A DNA stretch of 64,000 nucleotides from NCBI RefSeq assembly GCF_002811765.1, contig NZ_NPDR01000002.1, positions 372,001 through 436,000 on the forward strand. Direction: 5' to 3'. The notes below the pieces were generated by a model. The model was not told where the DNA came from and did no database searches. It was given only the letters and a program-made list of their open reading frames with translations. Source of the stretch: Leptospira saintgironsiae (GTDB lineage Bacteria; Spirochaetota; Leptospiria; Leptospirales; Leptospiraceae). The position numbers and the translations under genes are program-made. Shown here in pieces: positions 11,652-23,730 of this stretch; the stretch's first letter is position 1, and the number at the start of each line of letters is the position of its first letter.

Positions 11652-12611
11652 TTGATATTTGATTCTTCTGAAAAGCGGATCGCTGTAGTAGGCGATATAC
11701 ACGGATTCTGGACTTGGGTCGATACAGAATACTTCTCCAAAAGTAATTATGATTCTGTGATATTCACTGGAGATCTTGGAAATGTTCGACCTGGAAGCGC
11801 AAATAAGATCGCTCAGTTGATCTCTAAAGTTCGGAAACCAAAGTATATCATTTTAGGAAATCATGATACTACTTCTATCCCTCAATTACTAATGGAGATC
11901 ACGAACGCCTCACCTAACATAGGTTACTTAAGTCATATATTCCATCTACTTAGATACAAAAAGTTACTTAAGGATCTTGGGGATACTCACATCTGTCAGT
12001 ACAATCTTTCAGAGGCCGGGCAGGGGATTTCAATTTTAGGATCTAGACCTCTTTCTATGGGAGGCAGATTTAATTTTCAGTTATTTATTAAATCTTTGTT
12101 TGGAATTTCTTCTTATGAAGAATCAGAGAAAAAGCTTCATGAATTGATCCAGGGCATTGACTTTCAAAAACAAGATCTGATCATTCTTGCACATAATGGT
12201 CCTTCTGGTCTTGGAGACAAAGCTTATGATATTTGGGGTTGCGATTTCAAAAAGGAAGAAGGGGACTTTGGAGATAAGGACCTAGGTAATTTTATCAGAA
12301 CGATATCGAAGCAAGGTAAAAAACCAAAGGTAGTGATTGCAGGGCATATGCACCATTCTTCTCGAAAATTAAGAGTAAAGACTAGGATCTGGAAAAGAAA
12401 GGAAGAAGGTATACTTTATTTAAATCCAGCCAGGGTCCCTCGTATCTTCTCAGATAAGGAAGGAAATATATGGCATCATCATGTGGAGTTGACTAGAAAG
12501 AATGGGGTTTGGGATGCGGAAGCGAAATATTTGAAGAATGGAGTGGAGGAAATTTTCTCCCTCCCTGAATTTATAGAGAGGGAGAAAAATCGGGTAGAGC
12601 TAAAAGACTGA
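11652..12611 (+). CDS. Calcineurin-like metallophosphoesterase
   Basis: A 319-residue soluble protein of the calcineurin-like phosphoesterase superfamily. All metal-binding blocks are present in order: AVVGDIHG (about 11-18), [23 protein letters not shown] and AGHMHHSS. The start is TTG at 11652, with AGGA eight bases upstream; the GDIHG motif sits at the right distance from it. Such enzymes cleave phosphomonoesters or diesters, and bacterial members range from cyclic-nucleotide and Ap4A hydrolases to protein phosphatases; the substrate cannot be chosen here. It is divergent from the chemoreceptor, with a 97-base shared control region. Its stop is one base from the stop of the convergent TPR gene. 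Confidence 0.85.
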   Translation: MIFDSSEKRIAVVGDIHGFWTWVDTEYFSKSNYDSVIFTGDLGNVRPGSANKIAQLISKVRKPKYIILGNHDTTSIPQLLMEITNASPNIGYLSHIFHLLRYKKLLKDLGDTHICQYNLSEAGQGISILGSRPLSMGGRFNFQLFIKSLFGISSYEESEKKLHELIQGIDFQKQDLIILAHNGPSGLGDKAYDIWGCDFKKEEGDFGDKDLGNFIRTISKQGKKPKVVIAGHMHHSSRKLRVKTRIWKRKEEGILYLNPARVPRIFSDKEGNIWHHHVELTRKNGVWDAEAKYLKNGVEEIFSLPEFIEREKNRVELKD

Positions 12612-12612
12612 A

Positions 12613-13731
12613 TTATTCTGAGAAAGAATCTAGCTTTTGTTTTACTTCTTCGTTTAAAGGTTGCTTTCTGTGGAAGTCGTTTAATAACTTGAGAGCCTCG
12701 TCTCTTTTTCCCATATCGGAATAGAGTTCCGAAAGTTCTACCACAGGGCGAGGGTCCATAGGGAACTTTTTGTGAAGATCCACATAAATTTCCTCTGCCT
12801 TGTCTCTTGCACCCTTCATCTTCAAAGAAGAAGCTTTTCCAAGAAGTGCAAAATAATCCTCACCTTCTGAAAGAATTCTATTAAAACATTCTAATGCTTT
12901 ATCAAATTCTCCCATACCTCTTAAACTATCTGCATATCTATTAATGATAAGTTTGTTGTCAGGATCGAATTCCAAAATTCTTTCCCAGAACTCATTTGCT
13001 TTGCGGAAATCTTTTTTACCACGATAAGATTCTGCCAAACCGTATAACGCGAAGAAGTTCCTTGGATCCAAGTCCGCTGCTCTACGATAATAACGGATCG
13101 CTTCATCAAAGTCTTTGATCTTACGATAGCTATTACCGATCTCAGTTAGGATCTTGATATTATCCGGTTGGATAACTAAAAGTTTTTCCCACCAGCTGAT
13201 CGCGTCTTTGTATCTTTGGCAGGCAAAGAATAAATGGCCCAAACCTACGATCACATACTGATCTTTAGGATTGATTTGTAATGCCTGCATATAATATACT
13301 TCGGATTCTTTGAAGTTTTTGAGTTTTCTATGAGCGTCCGCAACTCTACTTAAGATGGATGCGTCGGTGATGGTAATATGTCTGTATTCTTCTGCTACTT
13401 CGATGACCCGATTGAGTAGGTTCATTTCTCGATAGCAGTTCATAAGTCCCATTAGGGAGAACTTATTGGATGAATCTTCTTTGATACATCTGGTATAAAA
13501 ATCCAGAGCCTGTCTGAATTCCTTTCGTTTAAAATGAAGGTCTCCCATTCCGACTAAACCGTAAGTATTACTCGGTTCTTTAGCCAGAAGTTCCTTCAAT
13601 TTAGATTCGGCCTTGTCCCATTGTCTGCTATCCAGAAAACGGTAGGCTTCTTTCGCTAAACTTTTGATTTGAGCAAAATGTGAATCTTCTTCTTCCTTTC
13701 CTGCTTGGGGTTTTTCAATAGGCTCGTTCAT
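12613..13731 (-). CDS. Tetratricopeptide repeat protein
   Basis: A 372-residue protein made almost entirely of TPR units, about nine, running from residue 20 to the end. Typical repeat pieces are [53 protein letters not shown] and [15 protein letters not shown]. There is no signal peptide or membrane segment, so it is probably a cytoplasmic scaffold. It is transcribed alone, convergent with the phosphoesterase gene. The partner proteins cannot be deduced from the sequence. Confidence 0.88.
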   Translation of the reverse strand: MNEPIEKPQAGKEEEDSHFAQIKSLAKEAYRFLDSRQWDKAESKLKELLAKEPSNTYGLVGMGDLHFKRKEFRQALDFYTRCIKEDSSNKFSLMGLMNCYREMNLLNRVIEVAEEYRHITITDASILSRVADAHRKLKNFKESEVYYMQALQINPKDQYVIVGLGHLFFACQRYKDAISWWEKLLVIQPDNIKILTEIGNSYRKIKDFDEAIRYYRRAADLDPRNFFALYGLAESYRGKKDFRKANEFWERILEFDPDNKLIINRYADSLRGMGEFDKALECFNRILSEGEDYFALLGKASSLKMKGARDKAEEIYVDLHKKFPMDPRPVVELSELYSDMGKRDEALKLLNDFHRKQPLNEEVKQKLDSFSE

Positions 13732-13933
13732 AGGACCGAAGTTCCTTTTTAAATTTAGAAAGAAGATCAGGGAGATTCTTCATTCAATTTTTTATTTAAT
13801 ATTACTTTGACGGATGAGTAAAGGTTTTCCTTGGTACTAAATCCGTAAAGAAAATTTGAAATTAGAAAAAAAGAGAGAAATCCGGGTTTGCAGTGCATAA
13901 AATAATACGAAAGTTATAGTCCATTCTTCCTTC

Positions 13934-13961
13934 TTGACAGGGTCCTTACTTCACATGGAAT
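13934..13961 (+). promoter_or_regulatory. Possible promoter before ilvB
   Basis: A perfect TTGACA box (13934-13939) is followed after 16 bases by TGGAAT (13956-13961), a 4/6 match to the -10 consensus. Transcription would start near 13968, leaving a short leader that carries GAGGG just before ATG 13981. This supports the downstream start codon and argues against a long attenuator or T-box leader. Confidence 0.35.
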
Positions 13962-13980
13962 GGATTCAGACGAGGGAAAG

Positions 13981-15690
13981 ATGCCGAAAACCGAAGCAAA
14001 AATCTCCGGTGCCCGCTTGATGGTCGAACTCCTGGAAGAATACGGAGTGGATATCGTCTTCGGATATCCTGGCGGAGCAATTCTGCCATTTTACGACGAA
14101 TTATATAAAAGTACTAAAATAAAACATATCCTAGTCCGCCATGAACAAGGTGCGATCCATATGGCAGAAGGGTACGCTCGTTCTACTGGTAAGCTTGGAG
14201 TATGTATCGCTACTTCTGGTCCTGGTGCAACGAACCTTGTGACAGGACTTACGGATGCAAAATTAGACTCGGTTCCTATTCTTGCAATCACAGGACAGGT
14301 GGCAACCAATGCAATTGGAACAGATGCTTTCCAAGAAGCTGATATTTATGGGATCACTATCCCGATCACAAAGTACAATGCACTCATCAAGTCTGCAGAT
14401 GATATCGCTAGACATTTCCAAGAGGCGACCTTAGTCGCTTTAGGCGGAAGACCTGGTCCTGTTCTTTTGGATTTTCCTAAGGATGTTCAAACTGAGCTAA
14501 CATCTATTCGTAAAGTAGATAAACTTAAAATAGATTCTAGACATTATCAAAAACCTCCGATCGGTGGAGATCTGGATTCTTTCGCGGCAGCATTGAATAA
14601 AGCAAAACGCCCTCTTCTTTATGTGGGAGGAGGAGCGATCAATGCAAATGCTTCTAAGGAGATCAGGGAGTTGGCGGAGAAGGGAAATATCCCGGTTACC
14701 ACAACTCTTATGGGGATCGGAGCTTTTCCTGGTACTCACCAACTTTCAGTTGGAATGCTCGGGATGCACGGAACTGCTTATGCAAACAAGGCTGTATTAG
14801 AATGTGATTATATTCTAAACTTAGGAGCTAGGTTTGATGACCGAGTTGCTAAGCCAGGTGAATTTGCGGAGAATGCTGTACGTGCTCATATCGATATAGA
14901 CACTGCAGAATTTAATAAAAGGGTTTCTGTAGATTATCTTCTGCACGGAGACCTGAAAGAAGTCCTAAAGGCTCTTATCCCAAAAGTGAATAAGGTAGAT
15001 CGCCCAGAATGGGTTGGATTCTTAGATACATTAAAGAAAAACCATCCATTAGAATTTGATGATTCTACAGATACCATCAAACCGCAAGGGTTCCTACAGA
15101 AATTGTACGAAAAAAGTAAGGGAAAGGCAATTGTTTCCACAGACGTGGGGCAACACCAGATGTGGGCCGCTCAGTACTATCTTTTTGAAGAAGCGAACCG
15201 CTGGCTTACTTCCGGAGGACTTGGCACCATGGGTTATGGTCTTCCTGCAGCCATAGGAGCTAAATTCGGAAATCCTAATAAAACAGTGATCTGCGTTTCA
15301 GGCGACGGCTCCATCCAGATGAATATCCAGGAATTGGCGACCATCGCGATGTATAAGAAAGGGGTTAAGATCCTGATCTTTAATAATAACTTCTTGGGAA
15401 TGGTCCGCCAATGGCAGGAACTATTCTATGAAGAAAGATTCTCTGAGTCTGAATGGAATTATAATCCGGATTTTGTAAAATTAGGAGAGGCTTATTCCAT
15501 AAAAGGATTAAGAATTGCTAATAAATCTGAGATCGATAAGGCTCTGGAGTTTTTCTTAGAAGATGATGATGCAAGGATCCTAGAAGTTATGATCCCTGCA
15601 GAAGAAAAAGTATTCCCTATGATCCCTGCGGGCAAATCCCAAAAAGACATGATCGAATTTTCCGACACAGTTCGGGCCGGTAAAAAATGA
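13981..15690 (+). CDS. ilvB: Acetolactate synthase, large catalytic subunit
   Basis: A 569-residue thiamine-diphosphate enzyme that makes acetolactate or acetohydroxybutyrate, the first common step of branched-chain amino acid synthesis. The catalytic Glu55 is in [13 protein letters not shown]. The ThDP/Mg motif runs from GDGSIQMN to the NNN of [12 protein letters not shown]- and subunit-interface segments such as GARFDDRVA are also typical. I place the start at 13981 (GAGGG five bases upstream) instead of the in-frame ATG at 13960, which has no ribosome-binding site and gives an atypical acidic extension. It overlaps ilvN by four bases. Confidence 0.96.
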   Translation: MPKTEAKISGARLMVELLEEYGVDIVFGYPGGAILPFYDELYKSTKIKHILVRHEQGAIHMAEGYARSTGKLGVCIATSGPGATNLVTGLTDAKLDSVPILAITGQVATNAIGTDAFQEADIYGITIPITKYNALIKSADDIARHFQEATLVALGGRPGPVLLDFPKDVQTELTSIRKVDKLKIDSRHYQKPPIGGDLDSFAAALNKAKRPLLYVGGGAINANASKEIRELAEKGNIPVTTTLMGIGAFPGTHQLSVGMLGMHGTAYANKAVLECDYILNLGARFDDRVAKPGEFAENAVRAHIDIDTAEFNKRVSVDYLLHGDLKEVLKALIPKVNKVDRPEWVGFLDTLKKNHPLEFDDSTDTIKPQGFLQKLYEKSKGKAIVSTDVGQHQMWAAQYYLFEEANRWLTSGGLGTMGYGLPAAIGAKFGNPNKTVICVSGDGSIQMNIQELATIAMYKKGVKILIFNNNFLGMVRQWQELFYEERFSESEWNYNPDFVKLGEAYSIKGLRIANKSEIDKALEFFLEDDDARILEVMIPAEEKVFPMIPAGKSQKDMIEFSDTVRAGKK

Positions 15691-16166
15691 AACATATACT
15701 GAAAATTTTAGTAAACAATCATCCGGGTGTAATGAGCCATGTGTCCGGTCTATTTACTAGAAGAAGTTATAATATAGATTCCATCGCGGTAGGTGTTACC
15801 CAGGATTCTGAAATTTCGAATATGGTAATCGTTGTAAAGGGAGATGATTCCGTAGTAGAGCAAGTAAAACGCCAACTTCTGAAATTACCTGATGTGATCG
15901 ATGTAGAAGATCTTGCGTATCATGACTGTATCAGCAGAGAGCTAGTGCTAGTTGTGGTTAAGGTAGAAGATTCAAATCGTACTGAGATCATATCTATCTG
16001 CGAAGTTTTCCAAGCAAAGATTGCGGACCTGACCAAGACCACAATGACCATAGAATTTTCCGGAAATACCAGACAGGTGGAACATTTTATGGAAATGATG
16101 CAGAAGTATGGAATCCAAGAGATCGCCCGTACTGGCCAGATCGCTTTAAAATACAGATCTACCTGA
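15687..16166 (+). CDS. ilvN: Acetolactate synthase, small regulatory subunit
   Basis: A 159-residue regulatory subunit that activates IlvB and confers valine feedback inhibition. The N-terminal ACT domain is clear: [20 protein letters not shown] (residues 6-25), then [14 protein letters not shown] second ferredoxin-like half follows ([11 protein letters not shown] onwards), ending with the typical [18 protein letters not shown]. The ATG overlaps the ilvB stop (ATGA), indicating translational coupling for subunit balance. IlvN and IlvH are both used as names for this family. Confidence 0.95.
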   Translation: MKHILKILVNNHPGVMSHVSGLFTRRSYNIDSIAVGVTQDSEISNMVIVVKGDDSVVEQVKRQLLKLPDVIDVEDLAYHDCISRELVLVVVKVEDSNRTEIISICEVFQAKIADLTKTTMTIEFSGNTRQVEHFMEMMQKYGIQEIARTGQIALKYRST

Positions 16167-16242
16167 TCCTACATAGAAATAGCGAATTTTCATGACTGGA
16201 TCTATTGTTACAAAATTATTACAATTAGGTTACAGATAAAAT

Positions 16243-16271
16243 TGACTTTGGAAATTAATTTCCAAGTAAAA
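16243..16271 (+). promoter_or_regulatory. Palindrome within a possible promoter upstream of the first Cache chemoreceptor
   Basis: TTGACT (16243-16248) resembles a -35 box. The perfect 18-base palindrome TTGGAAATTAATTTCCAA (16248-16265) fills the spacer, and a weak AGTAAA/GTAAAA follows. A repressor bound there would block the promoter. It sits about 125 bases before the chemoreceptor ATG. The -10 match is poor, so the promoter reading is tentative, although the palindrome itself is exact. Confidence 0.35.
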
Positions 16272-16392
16272 GCGAACGATTATTCGAAATAAAACAGTCC
16301 AGTCTTCGGATTGTTTTTCTTTTTTACAATTTCGTATCGAGAAGAATTTTTTTTGTTCCATATTTGCGGTTTCCCTATTCTAATTCCCTCCT

Positions 16393-18468
16393 ATGAGTAT
16401 CAGGGCCCGAATTTCATTATATCTTTCCTTAGTTTTATTTTTAGGTTTTGCAGTGCTAACTGCGATCAATTCGGTGATCTCTTATCGCAGTTTGCATACT
16501 GAGATCGAGTCAGGTTCTGCGTTAAGTGCAGAACGATACACTTTTGAAGTGAAGGATTATCTGGATTCTGCTATGGGAATGACCAGAGGTTTCCGTATGC
16601 TTCTCATCTTCTCCAATCCTAAAAGAGAAGAAGTGACCAATACGTTATTGGAGATCCTACATCGAAATCCGAAATGGTTTGGAATGTGGGTGGTCTATGA
16701 GCCGAATGCATTTGATGGTCAGGATGCTCAGTACAAAAATAAGAAAGGCCACGATTCAACCGGAAGATTTGTCACTTATGTTCATTCAGTAAAATCAGTA
16801 ACAGACGCAGTTATAGAACCTTCCACAAATTATGAAGCCACGGATGGAAGTGGTGATTTTTATCAGATCCCTAAAAAGACAATGGAGCCTTTCGTAACGG
16901 ATCCTTATTCTTATAGTGCAGGTGGAAAACAAGTACAGATGATCTCTCTTTGTGTTCCTGTAAGTAATGCAGGAAAATTTTGGGGAGTACTTGGAATGGA
17001 CATCACTACTGCTCAATTACAAGAGACCATGGGAAGTATAAAACCGTTTCGTGGTTTAGGATATCTTGCTCTTATTTCTCCTAAAGGAATTTATGCTGCG
17101 AATGGTGGTGATCCTAGTTTGGTAGGTAAAGTTATTCCTGACGCAGAAGAATTAAAACTGGTCCAGTCAAAATCGGAAGAACATGAACGTTTTACGTATG
17201 AGTCTGATGGCAATACTCATCATTTCTTTCCATTCAAGATTGGTAAAGGACAGAAACAGTGGGTAATGCAAATTAGCATTCCGAATTCAATTTTTGTAAA
17301 AGAACTGCTTACCGTACTTCTACAGAATGCTATCTCTTCCTTACTCATAGTGAGCATGATAGTTGTAGTTCTTCATTTTATATTCCAAAAATTGATCTCT
17401 GCCGGATTATTAAAGGCGATTGGATTTTCAGAAGAAATTGCAAAGGGAAATTTACTCGCTTCTTCGGACTATCATCGTCAGGACGAGATAGGTGCATTAT
17501 TAGCTGCGATGAATACGATGAGAGAACATCTATTCGGAGTTGTAAAAGAGATTGGATCTTCTACCAACAAGTTAGCGGGAACAGCTGAGAAGATGGCTGT
17601 TTCTTCTCGGAATTTCTCAGACGTTGCACAAACTCAAGCTTCTGCTGCAGAAGAATGTTCTGCGGCAGTAGAGGAATTGGCTGCTTCTGCCCAAAACGTT
17701 GGTAAGTCAATGCAAAGGGCAGTCTCCAGTATGAGAGAGATTGACGGTAACGTAATTTTATTAAAAGAGCAGATTGCAAGTATCAATGCTGAGATGCAAA
17801 GTCTTGTAAGCTTGGCCGCTTCTTCCAAAGACGAGGCTGTGACTGGAGAATCTGCTATGAGCACTTCTAACCGAGCGATGGGCGCGATCGGTGATAGTGC
17901 ATCTCGGATTAACGAGATACTTTCTTTGATCACCGAAATTTCTGAAAAAACGAACCTTCTCGCATTAAATGCAGCGATTGAAGCAGCAAGAGCGGGAGAA
18001 GCAGGAAAAGGATTTGCGGTAGTCGCAGAAGAGATCGGAAAACTAGCCTCCCAAACTTCCAGCTCTGTCCAGGAGATTGGTGGACTCGTAAATTCTACCA
18101 ATACCGCAGTTTTAGACGGAAACAAAAAAATGGGAGAAGCGTCTCAGATACTACAAAGGATCAAAGAAAGGGTGGATGAATTCGATAAATCCGCAAAAGC
18201 AGTTTTGAGTTCTGTTAAAACCCAGGAATCCAATACAAAAGAGATCGCAGAAAGTGCGAATTCTTTGATGACCTTCAGCTTACAAATAGAAGAAGCAGTG
18301 TCTGAACAAAGGAGAGCTACAGAAGAGATCACTAAAACCATCGTAAATATCTCTGAAGGGACACAGGAGATTGCGAGTGGTGCGGATGATCTCACTTCAT
18401 TCTCCGGAGATATGCATGGCCAGTCTGAGCAATTGTCCAATCTGATTGGAAAATTCAAAGTTAGCTAA
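16393..18468 (+). CDS. Methyl-accepting chemotaxis protein, Cache sensor type (copy 1)
   Basis: A 691-residue receptor. The parts in order are a TM near residues 7-27, a periplasmic double-Cache sensor to about 305 ([33 protein letters not shown]), a second TM (about 310-333), a HAMP domain, and a signalling domain with the hairpin tip [19 protein letters not shown] (about 522). Double-Cache sensors bind small molecules such as amino acids or organic acids; the ligand is not predictable here. The ATG lacks a Shine-Dalgarno sequence. A weak TTGTTC-17-TATTCT just upstream would give a nearly leaderless mRNA. It has the same length as the next gene and is clearly its paralogue. Confidence 0.93.
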   Translation: MSIRARISLYLSLVLFLGFAVLTAINSVISYRSLHTEIESGSALSAERYTFEVKDYLDSAMGMTRGFRMLLIFSNPKREEVTNTLLEILHRNPKWFGMWVVYEPNAFDGQDAQYKNKKGHDSTGRFVTYVHSVKSVTDAVIEPSTNYEATDGSGDFYQIPKKTMEPFVTDPYSYSAGGKQVQMISLCVPVSNAGKFWGVLGMDITTAQLQETMGSIKPFRGLGYLALISPKGIYAANGGDPSLVGKVIPDAEELKLVQSKSEEHERFTYESDGNTHHFFPFKIGKGQKQWVMQISIPNSIFVKELLTVLLQNAISSLLIVSMIVVVLHFIFQKLISAGLLKAIGFSEEIAKGNLLASSDYHRQDEIGALLAAMNTMREHLFGVVKEIGSSTNKLAGTAEKMAVSSRNFSDVAQTQASAAEECSAAVEELAASAQNVGKSMQRAVSSMREIDGNVILLKEQIASINAEMQSLVSLAASSKDEAVTGESAMSTSNRAMGAIGDSASRINEILSLITEISEKTNLLALNAAIEAARAGEAGKGFAVVAEEIGKLASQTSSSVQEIGGLVNSTNTAVLDGNKKMGEASQILQRIKERVDEFDKSAKAVLSSVKTQESNTKEIAESANSLMTFSLQIEEAVSEQRRATEEITKTIVNISEGTQEIASGADDLTSFSGDMHGQSEQLSNLIGKFKVS

Positions 18469-18590
18469 TCTTGCTAGATATGTCTCACTGTGAGAAAGTC
18501 GCAATTTTGAATCGCGGCTTTCTGAATGAGCTGTTTTAATTTGTAAAAAAGCGTTCCAAAATTTCTTTCCAATTACAAAATGGAGCACTT

Positions 18591-20666
18591 ATGAGTATTC
18601 GGCTCCGAATTTCTTTATATATTTCCATCGTTCTATTTATCGCATTTTCCCTGCTTGCGGCATATAATTCTTATTCTTCTTACCAGAACCTGAGGGAAGA
18701 AGTGGAACAAAGTTCCGATGTCACAGCGGAAAGATGGACCTACGAAATTATGGAAGAGTTGAATACTCTCATGGGTTTGATCCGTGGTTTTCGTTTTCCT
18801 TTGATCTACGCTTCTCCTCAGAGAGAGCAGGTGATCCAAACCTTGCAGGAAATTATGAAACGTAACCAAGACTATTTCGGTATGTGGCTTTGTTATGAAC
18901 CGAATGCGTACGACGGTAAGGATGTTTTATATAAAAATAGACCTGGGCATGACGGATCTGGTCGTTTTATTCCATATTTGAATCGTGCTCGTGCCAAGGA
19001 CGTTATAGATCTAGAAGCTTTAAGAGATTATAATAATACGGATGGGACTGGGGACTTTTATCAAGTAACTAAGAAGACCGATAAACCTACAGTCGTTGGT
19101 CCTTACCATTATACAGTGAGTGGTAAAAGTATTTTAATGATCTCTCTTGTAGTTCCTATCAGTGTGCCTGGCCATTTTTATGGTGCGGCAGGTATGGACA
19201 TAGACTTAAAAAATCTACAAGAGAGAATAGGGAATAAAAAACCTTTTAGGAACACTGGACATATTGCTCTTATCTCTCCTGCAGGTTTGTATGCGATCAA
19301 TGGGGAAAATCCTGAATTATTAGGCAAAAAGATCACAGATGAGAATGAATTAAAACAATATTTAGAAAATGTAAAAGAAGGAAAAAGATTCGTATACGAG
19401 TCAGGCGGAAACACTGCTTATTATTTTCCATTCCATATAGGTAAAGATCCTAAATTTTGGACCCTGATGGTAAGTATTCCAAATTCAGTATATTATAAAA
19501 GTATTGGAGAGATTATTCTAAAAGCAGCTCTATCTTCTTTTTTGATCTTGATTGTAGTGCTACTTTCTTTAAATTTAATATTTGATCGACTCGTAAGTTC
19601 CGGTCTTTTGAAAGCGATTGGTTTCTCGGATGAGATCGCTAAAGGAAATCTGACAGTTAAGAATGATTATCCTGTAAAAGATGAGATAGGTACTTTATTT
19701 GTCTCCATGGACCAGATGAGAGAAAATCTTCTAAACGTGGTCAAGGAGATGCGATCTTCTTCTGAAAAATTGAGTTCTAAATCGGAAGAAATGGCTATTT
19801 CTTCCAGAAACTTCGCGGATATTGCCCAGACCCAAGCTTCTGCAGCAGAAGAATCTTCCGCGGCTGTGGAGGAATTGGCTGCTTCTGCTCAAAACGTGGG
19901 TAAGTCCATGGAAAAAGCTGTGGATAATACCAAAGAGATTGATGGCAACTCAATGCGTTTAAAAGAGCAGATCATAAGCATTAATCAAGAGATGCAGGGT
20001 CTCGTTAATCTTGCTGTAGAATCCAAAAGGCAAGCAGTGACGGGTGAAAACGCAATGTTTGCTTCCACAAATGCGATGGGTGAAATAGGAGAAAGTGCTT
20101 CTCGAATTACAGAAATCTTATCTATCATCACTGAAATTTCTGAAAAAACAAATCTTCTCGCATTAAATGCTGCTATTGAAGCGGCTAGAGCCGGAGAAGC
20201 GGGAAAAGGTTTCGCAGTAGTTGCAGAAGAGATCGGAAAACTTGCTTCTCAAACATCTAGTTCAGTACAAGAGATAGGTGAACTTGTAGAATCCACAAAT
20301 GATGCTGTGATGAATGGTAACTCTAAAGTGGAAGAAGCTTCTCAAATATTAAAAAAATTGAAACAAAGTGTGAATGAGTTTGAGATTTCTGCGAATAAGG
20401 TTTTGGCTTCTGTGAAAGACCAAGAATCAAATACAAGTCGTATCCAAACTAGTTCCAATACTTTGACTTCTTTCAGTATGCAGATAGAAGAAGCAGTTAT
20501 CGAACAGAAAAACGCTACGAATGAGATCACTAAAACAATTATCAGTATTTCGGAAGGAACTCAGGAGATTGCCGGTGGAGCGGATGATCTTACTACATTC
20601 TCCGGTGAAACCCAAATGTTAGCGGAACAACTTTCTAAATTGATCGAAAAGTTTAAAGTGGATTGA
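18591..20666 (+). CDS. Methyl-accepting chemotaxis protein, Cache sensor type (copy 2)
   Basis: A 691-residue tandem paralogue of the preceding receptor with the same domain order. The cytoplasmic half is nearly the same, with the hairpin stretch [19 protein letters not shown] unchanged. The sensor is clearly more divergent: [15 protein letters not shown] becomes [15 protein letters not shown], and the residues between differ in many places. This suggests duplication followed by ligand specialisation. Here the ATG has GGAG five bases upstream, unlike copy 1. The 3' end overlaps the convergent hemW gene by 14 bases. Confidence 0.93.
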   Translation: MSIRLRISLYISIVLFIAFSLLAAYNSYSSYQNLREEVEQSSDVTAERWTYEIMEELNTLMGLIRGFRFPLIYASPQREQVIQTLQEIMKRNQDYFGMWLCYEPNAYDGKDVLYKNRPGHDGSGRFIPYLNRARAKDVIDLEALRDYNNTDGTGDFYQVTKKTDKPTVVGPYHYTVSGKSILMISLVVPISVPGHFYGAAGMDIDLKNLQERIGNKKPFRNTGHIALISPAGLYAINGENPELLGKKITDENELKQYLENVKEGKRFVYESGGNTAYYFPFHIGKDPKFWTLMVSIPNSVYYKSIGEIILKAALSSFLILIVVLLSLNLIFDRLVSSGLLKAIGFSDEIAKGNLTVKNDYPVKDEIGTLFVSMDQMRENLLNVVKEMRSSSEKLSSKSEEMAISSRNFADIAQTQASAAEESSAAVEELAASAQNVGKSMEKAVDNTKEIDGNSMRLKEQIISINQEMQGLVNLAVESKRQAVTGENAMFASTNAMGEIGESASRITEILSIITEISEKTNLLALNAAIEAARAGEAGKGFAVVAEEIGKLASQTSSSVQEIGELVESTNDAVMNGNSKVEEASQILKKLKQSVNEFEISANKVLASVKDQESNTSRIQTSSNTLTSFSMQIEEAVIEQKNATNEITKTIISISEGTQEIAGGADDLTTFSGETQMLAEQLSKLIEKFKVD

Positions 20667-21837
20667 TTTCTTCCTGATCAGCCAGATCTAAAATTTCTGA
20701 ATCCAAAAATAAAACCGAACGGGGATCCCATTGGAAGATTGTGCCATCCAAGGTACATTTTCCTTCGGAAACTTTTTGTTTCAATTTAGAGAGTATGTTG
20801 TCCTTTTTATCTGGGAAATAATTCCAAAAATCTTTTAGATCTATAGGAAGAAATACTCTAAAAAGAGAAATTAAGATCTCTTCAAATGGATCTGAGGTTT
20901 CGTAGGAGTAAGGATTTTTTCCTGTACCGCCAATATAAGCAGAAGTATTTCTAGGATTAGAATATCTTCCTGATGGTAAAAATCCATGGGCTCCAGGACC
21001 TATCCCCAAATAATATTCGTAGGTCCAATATTTCATATTATGACGAGAGTAAAGTCCAGGTTTAGAATAATTGGAAACTTCATACTGTATAAAACCCTTG
21101 GATCTTAAAAACCCAGGTAGATCTTCTAAAATTTTCTCCTGAACTTCTTCGGAAGGTGGTGGGGCAGTTCCCGCAGAAACTTTTCTACTATATTCTGTTC
21201 CTTTTTCTACAGTGAGTGCATAAATGCTAATATGAGAAACTCCGGAGGCTAAAACAGAATTTGCATCTTCATAAAATTCTTTTTCCGTTTGTCCTGGAAC
21301 CCCGAACATTAGATCCGCTCCATAGTTTTTTATTTTAGAAGTTTGTAATGCTTCCAAGGTCCTCGTATAAGTTTCTGGATCAAAATATCTGTCTAAAAAT
21401 TTTAGATTTTTGGGTAGAAAGGATTGAATCCCAACATGAATTCTATTGATCCCCGCATCATACAATCCTTGCAGATATTCTGGGGTTACATCTTCAGGAT
21501 TACATTCTAATGTGATCTCCGAATCCGGAGAAAGATTTAGATTCTCCTTTAAAAATTTTATAAAATCCGCGTATCGTGAGTAGGAGGCTTTGGAAGGAGT
21601 CCCTCCTCCGAAAAACAAACTATCAAAAACAAGGTCGCGATAATTTGGGAAATTTTTGAGCCTTAGTAAAACTTCTTCTTTATATTTGGAAAATAGATTT
21701 TCTTCCAAGGGAGAAGGTTCTAGTCCAATACCTTCCGAATAAAAATCACAATAGCTACATTTGTGAACACAAAATGGATAATGTACATAGATTCCCGGTC
21801 TGTTTGTTTTTTGTATGACCGGGAGTCTTGTTTCCAA
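20653..21837 (-). CDS. hemW: HemW-like radical SAM protein
   Basis: A 394-residue radical S-adenosylmethionine protein of the HemW (formerly HemN-like) family. The cluster motif is C23-x3-C27-x2-C30 in [12 protein letters not shown], followed by [22 protein letters not shown] and RIHVGIQSF. The C-terminal HemN-type domain contains [16 protein letters not shown]. HemW proteins bind haem and are proposed haem chaperones, not oxygen-independent coproporphyrinogen oxidases, and the CxxxCxxC without the additional Cys of HemN fits HemW. It begins one base after the GH3 gene on the same strand, so the two are cotranscribed. Confidence 0.9.
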   Translation of the reverse strand: METRLPVIQKTNRPGIYVHYPFCVHKCSYCDFYSEGIGLEPSPLEENLFSKYKEEVLLRLKNFPNYRDLVFDSLFFGGGTPSKASYSRYADFIKFLKENLNLSPDSEITLECNPEDVTPEYLQGLYDAGINRIHVGIQSFLPKNLKFLDRYFDPETYTRTLEALQTSKIKNYGADLMFGVPGQTEKEFYEDANSVLASGVSHISIYALTVEKGTEYSRKVSAGTAPPPSEEVQEKILEDLPGFLRSKGFIQYEVSNYSKPGLYSRHNMKYWTYEYYLGIGPGAHGFLPSGRYSNPRNTSAYIGGTGKNPYSYETSDPFEEILISLFRVFLPIDLKDFWNYFPDKKDNILSKLKQKVSEGKCTLDGTIFQWDPRSVLFLDSEILDLADQEEINPL

Positions 21838-21838
21838 T

Positions 21839-23623
21839 TTATTTTGTATTCTTGCCTACCGAATTTTCTTCCGTTTCTGTAGACGCAGAAGATTTTTTAG
21901 GATTCGGTTTTAAGATCAGATCTACAAGAGGAACTTCATTTTTTCTGTCCAACACAGAATACAATAATGCTTTTTTGGATTCAGGAGTCGGGGAGAAAGA
22001 AAATAAGATTTTGAGATTTGGAGAATCCGGTAAATCCAAGAATGGAGTTCCGTAATGCAGGCATACAATTTCTGCTTCCGGAAATTTTTGAGCAAGAGAC
22101 GCCGCTAAATCCAATTCAGTTTGAGTGAATGAATTTAGGACTGCGCGTTTTGCTTCTTTCTTTTCTAATTTTTTGCGCAGACTTGCTAAATCGGAATTAG
22201 AAATGGAACGAGATCTTAGTTCGGAGAGAAATTCTTCTCCTTTTAAATAAAACACTGTGTTCTCAATGTTTGCGCTTTCAGGAAGGAAAGTTTTAGGAAA
22301 AGAAACAATTGCCTTTCTGCTTACATCTCTATTAAGAGTGTCTTGGTAATATTGAGAGAATAAATTTTCTCTATTCTGATCCTGTTCTGCAAAATGATTT
22401 TTTAATACTTCAGGAAGCTCTTTGGGAAAAATAGAATTTGCTCTGCCGTTTTTAGGACCTTCTGCAAACTCGGTAATGATCCCGTATTTTAGTTTATAAT
22501 AAATTTGTCTTTTGACTGCTTCTTTTAAAAGATCTTTTCCTTCTCTGACTAAAGTTCCTTTTTTGTAAGCATTTAAGATCTGGTCTCTCATAGATTGAGT
22601 GGTCGGACCCCAGCTAGTCATAAGAATAATATCAGCACCTGCAATTAAAGCTAAAACTCCCGGATCTTCTTTTTGGTAGTGTTCGTCTATTGCGTCCATT
22701 TCCATTGCATCAGTAATGATCAATCCTTGGTATTGGAATTCTTTACGAAGTAGATCTCCTAAAATTCTAGAAGAGAGTGTAGCTGGAAAATTCGGATCAA
22801 TCTTTGGATACACAATATGAGCACTCATGATCGCATCGGCACCATTTTGGATTGCAGTTTGGAATGGAATGAGCTCGAAACTTTTTAGCTCTTCCAATGT
22901 TTTTTCTATTTTGGGAAGACCTAAATGGCTATCTACATTGGTGTCTCCATGTCCCGGAAAATGTTTGATTACGGGAATGGAACCGCCAAGTCTTGCTCCT
23001 TCTTCATAGGAAACTCCTGCGTTTAATACAGTTTCTAGATTACTTCCTAGAGATCTTGTATTGATAACCGGATTGAATGGATTATTGTTTATATCCATAT
23101 CAGGAGCGAATAAAAAGTTCAGTCCAAGTTTTCTCAGTTGGTAAGAAGTGACAAAGCCAACTTTTTTAGCCATGTCCTTATCCTTGGTTTGGCCGAGTGC
23201 CATTGCTCCAGGAAATTGAGTTACTCCATCTTTGACTCGGATCACTCTTCCACCTTCCTGGTCTACAGAGATGAGTAATGGTAATCCAGTATTTTCTAAT
23301 GCACTTGTTTGCAGGTTTTGGTTCAAAGATTTGATCTCTGATTTGGAGCCTAGGTTTCTTCCGAATAAGATGACTCCACCTGGTTTGATCGTCTCAATTT
23401 CTTTTTTAGCGATCGGATCTAAAACAGTTCCAGGGATTGCAACATGGATTACCTGTCCTACTAATTCTTCCGGACTGAGTTTAGAAGTAATCTCCTCAGC
23501 TTGACGAAGCATTCCTTCTTGGATTTCCTGGGCTTGGAGTTCACTTCTGAATTGGCCCAACCAAAAGTATAAGAAGAGTAAGAAAGCGGCGGTAATGCCT
23601 GCGACTAAAAACCGTTTGAACAT
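21839..23623 (-). CDS. Glycoside hydrolase family 3 protein, NagZ-like, membrane-anchored
   Basis: A 594-residue protein with an N-terminal hydrophobic anchor or uncleaved signal (residues 8-24) and a GH3 barrel. The diagnostic [14 protein letters not shown] loop (about 213-226) provides the His-Asp dyad of beta-N-acetylglucosaminidases, and the probable nucleophile is the Asp in [11 protein letters not shown] (about 304). The C-terminal 200 residues are not typical of short cytoplasmic NagZ and look like a second domain. NagZ-type enzymes release GlcNAc from muropeptides; the anchor places this one outside the cytoplasm. It is cotranscribed with hemW and divergent from the GDSL gene. Confidence 0.85.
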   Translation of the reverse strand: MFKRFLVAGITAAFLLFLYFWLGQFRSELQAQEIQEGMLRQAEEITSKLSPEELVGQVIHVAIPGTVLDPIAKKEIETIKPGGVILFGRNLGSKSEIKSLNQNLQTSALENTGLPLLISVDQEGGRVIRVKDGVTQFPGAMALGQTKDKDMAKKVGFVTSYQLRKLGLNFLFAPDMDINNNPFNPVINTRSLGSNLETVLNAGVSYEEGARLGGSIPVIKHFPGHGDTNVDSHLGLPKIEKTLEELKSFELIPFQTAIQNGADAIMSAHIVYPKIDPNFPATLSSRILGDLLRKEFQYQGLIITDAMEMDAIDEHYQKEDPGVLALIAGADIILMTSWGPTTQSMRDQILNAYKKGTLVREGKDLLKEAVKRQIYYKLKYGIITEFAEGPKNGRANSIFPKELPEVLKNHFAEQDQNRENLFSQYYQDTLNRDVSRKAIVSFPKTFLPESANIENTVFYLKGEEFLSELRSRSISNSDLASLRKKLEKKEAKRAVLNSFTQTELDLAASLAQKFPEAEIVCLHYGTPFLDLPDSPNLKILFSFSPTPESKKALLYSVLDRKNEVPLVDLILKPNPKKSSASTETEENSVGKNTK

Positions 23624-23730
23624 ACTTACTAGATCCCAATCGGTTGCGTATTCGTAAAGCAGAACTTGAAGCGCCCAGTTTTTGGGACCTTGCTTGGATG
23701 AGTGGGGTCGGATTGAAGATAGGAGAAAAA

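Noticed and set aside
11555..11740. 62-residue N-terminal extension of the chemoreceptor frame
   Set aside because: It would cover the divergent phosphoesterase start, lacks a ribosome-binding site and has no domain or signal character.
13732..13933. T-box or leader-peptide attenuator before ilvB
   Set aside because: No run of Leu, Ile or Val codons, no T-box sequence and no terminator-antiterminator pair were seen, and the likely promoter lies close to the start codon.
17634..18125. 163-residue open frame on the minus strand inside chemoreceptor copy 1
   Set aside because: It is a mirror of the repetitive Ala/Ser-rich signalling domain; the plus-strand protein is unambiguous.
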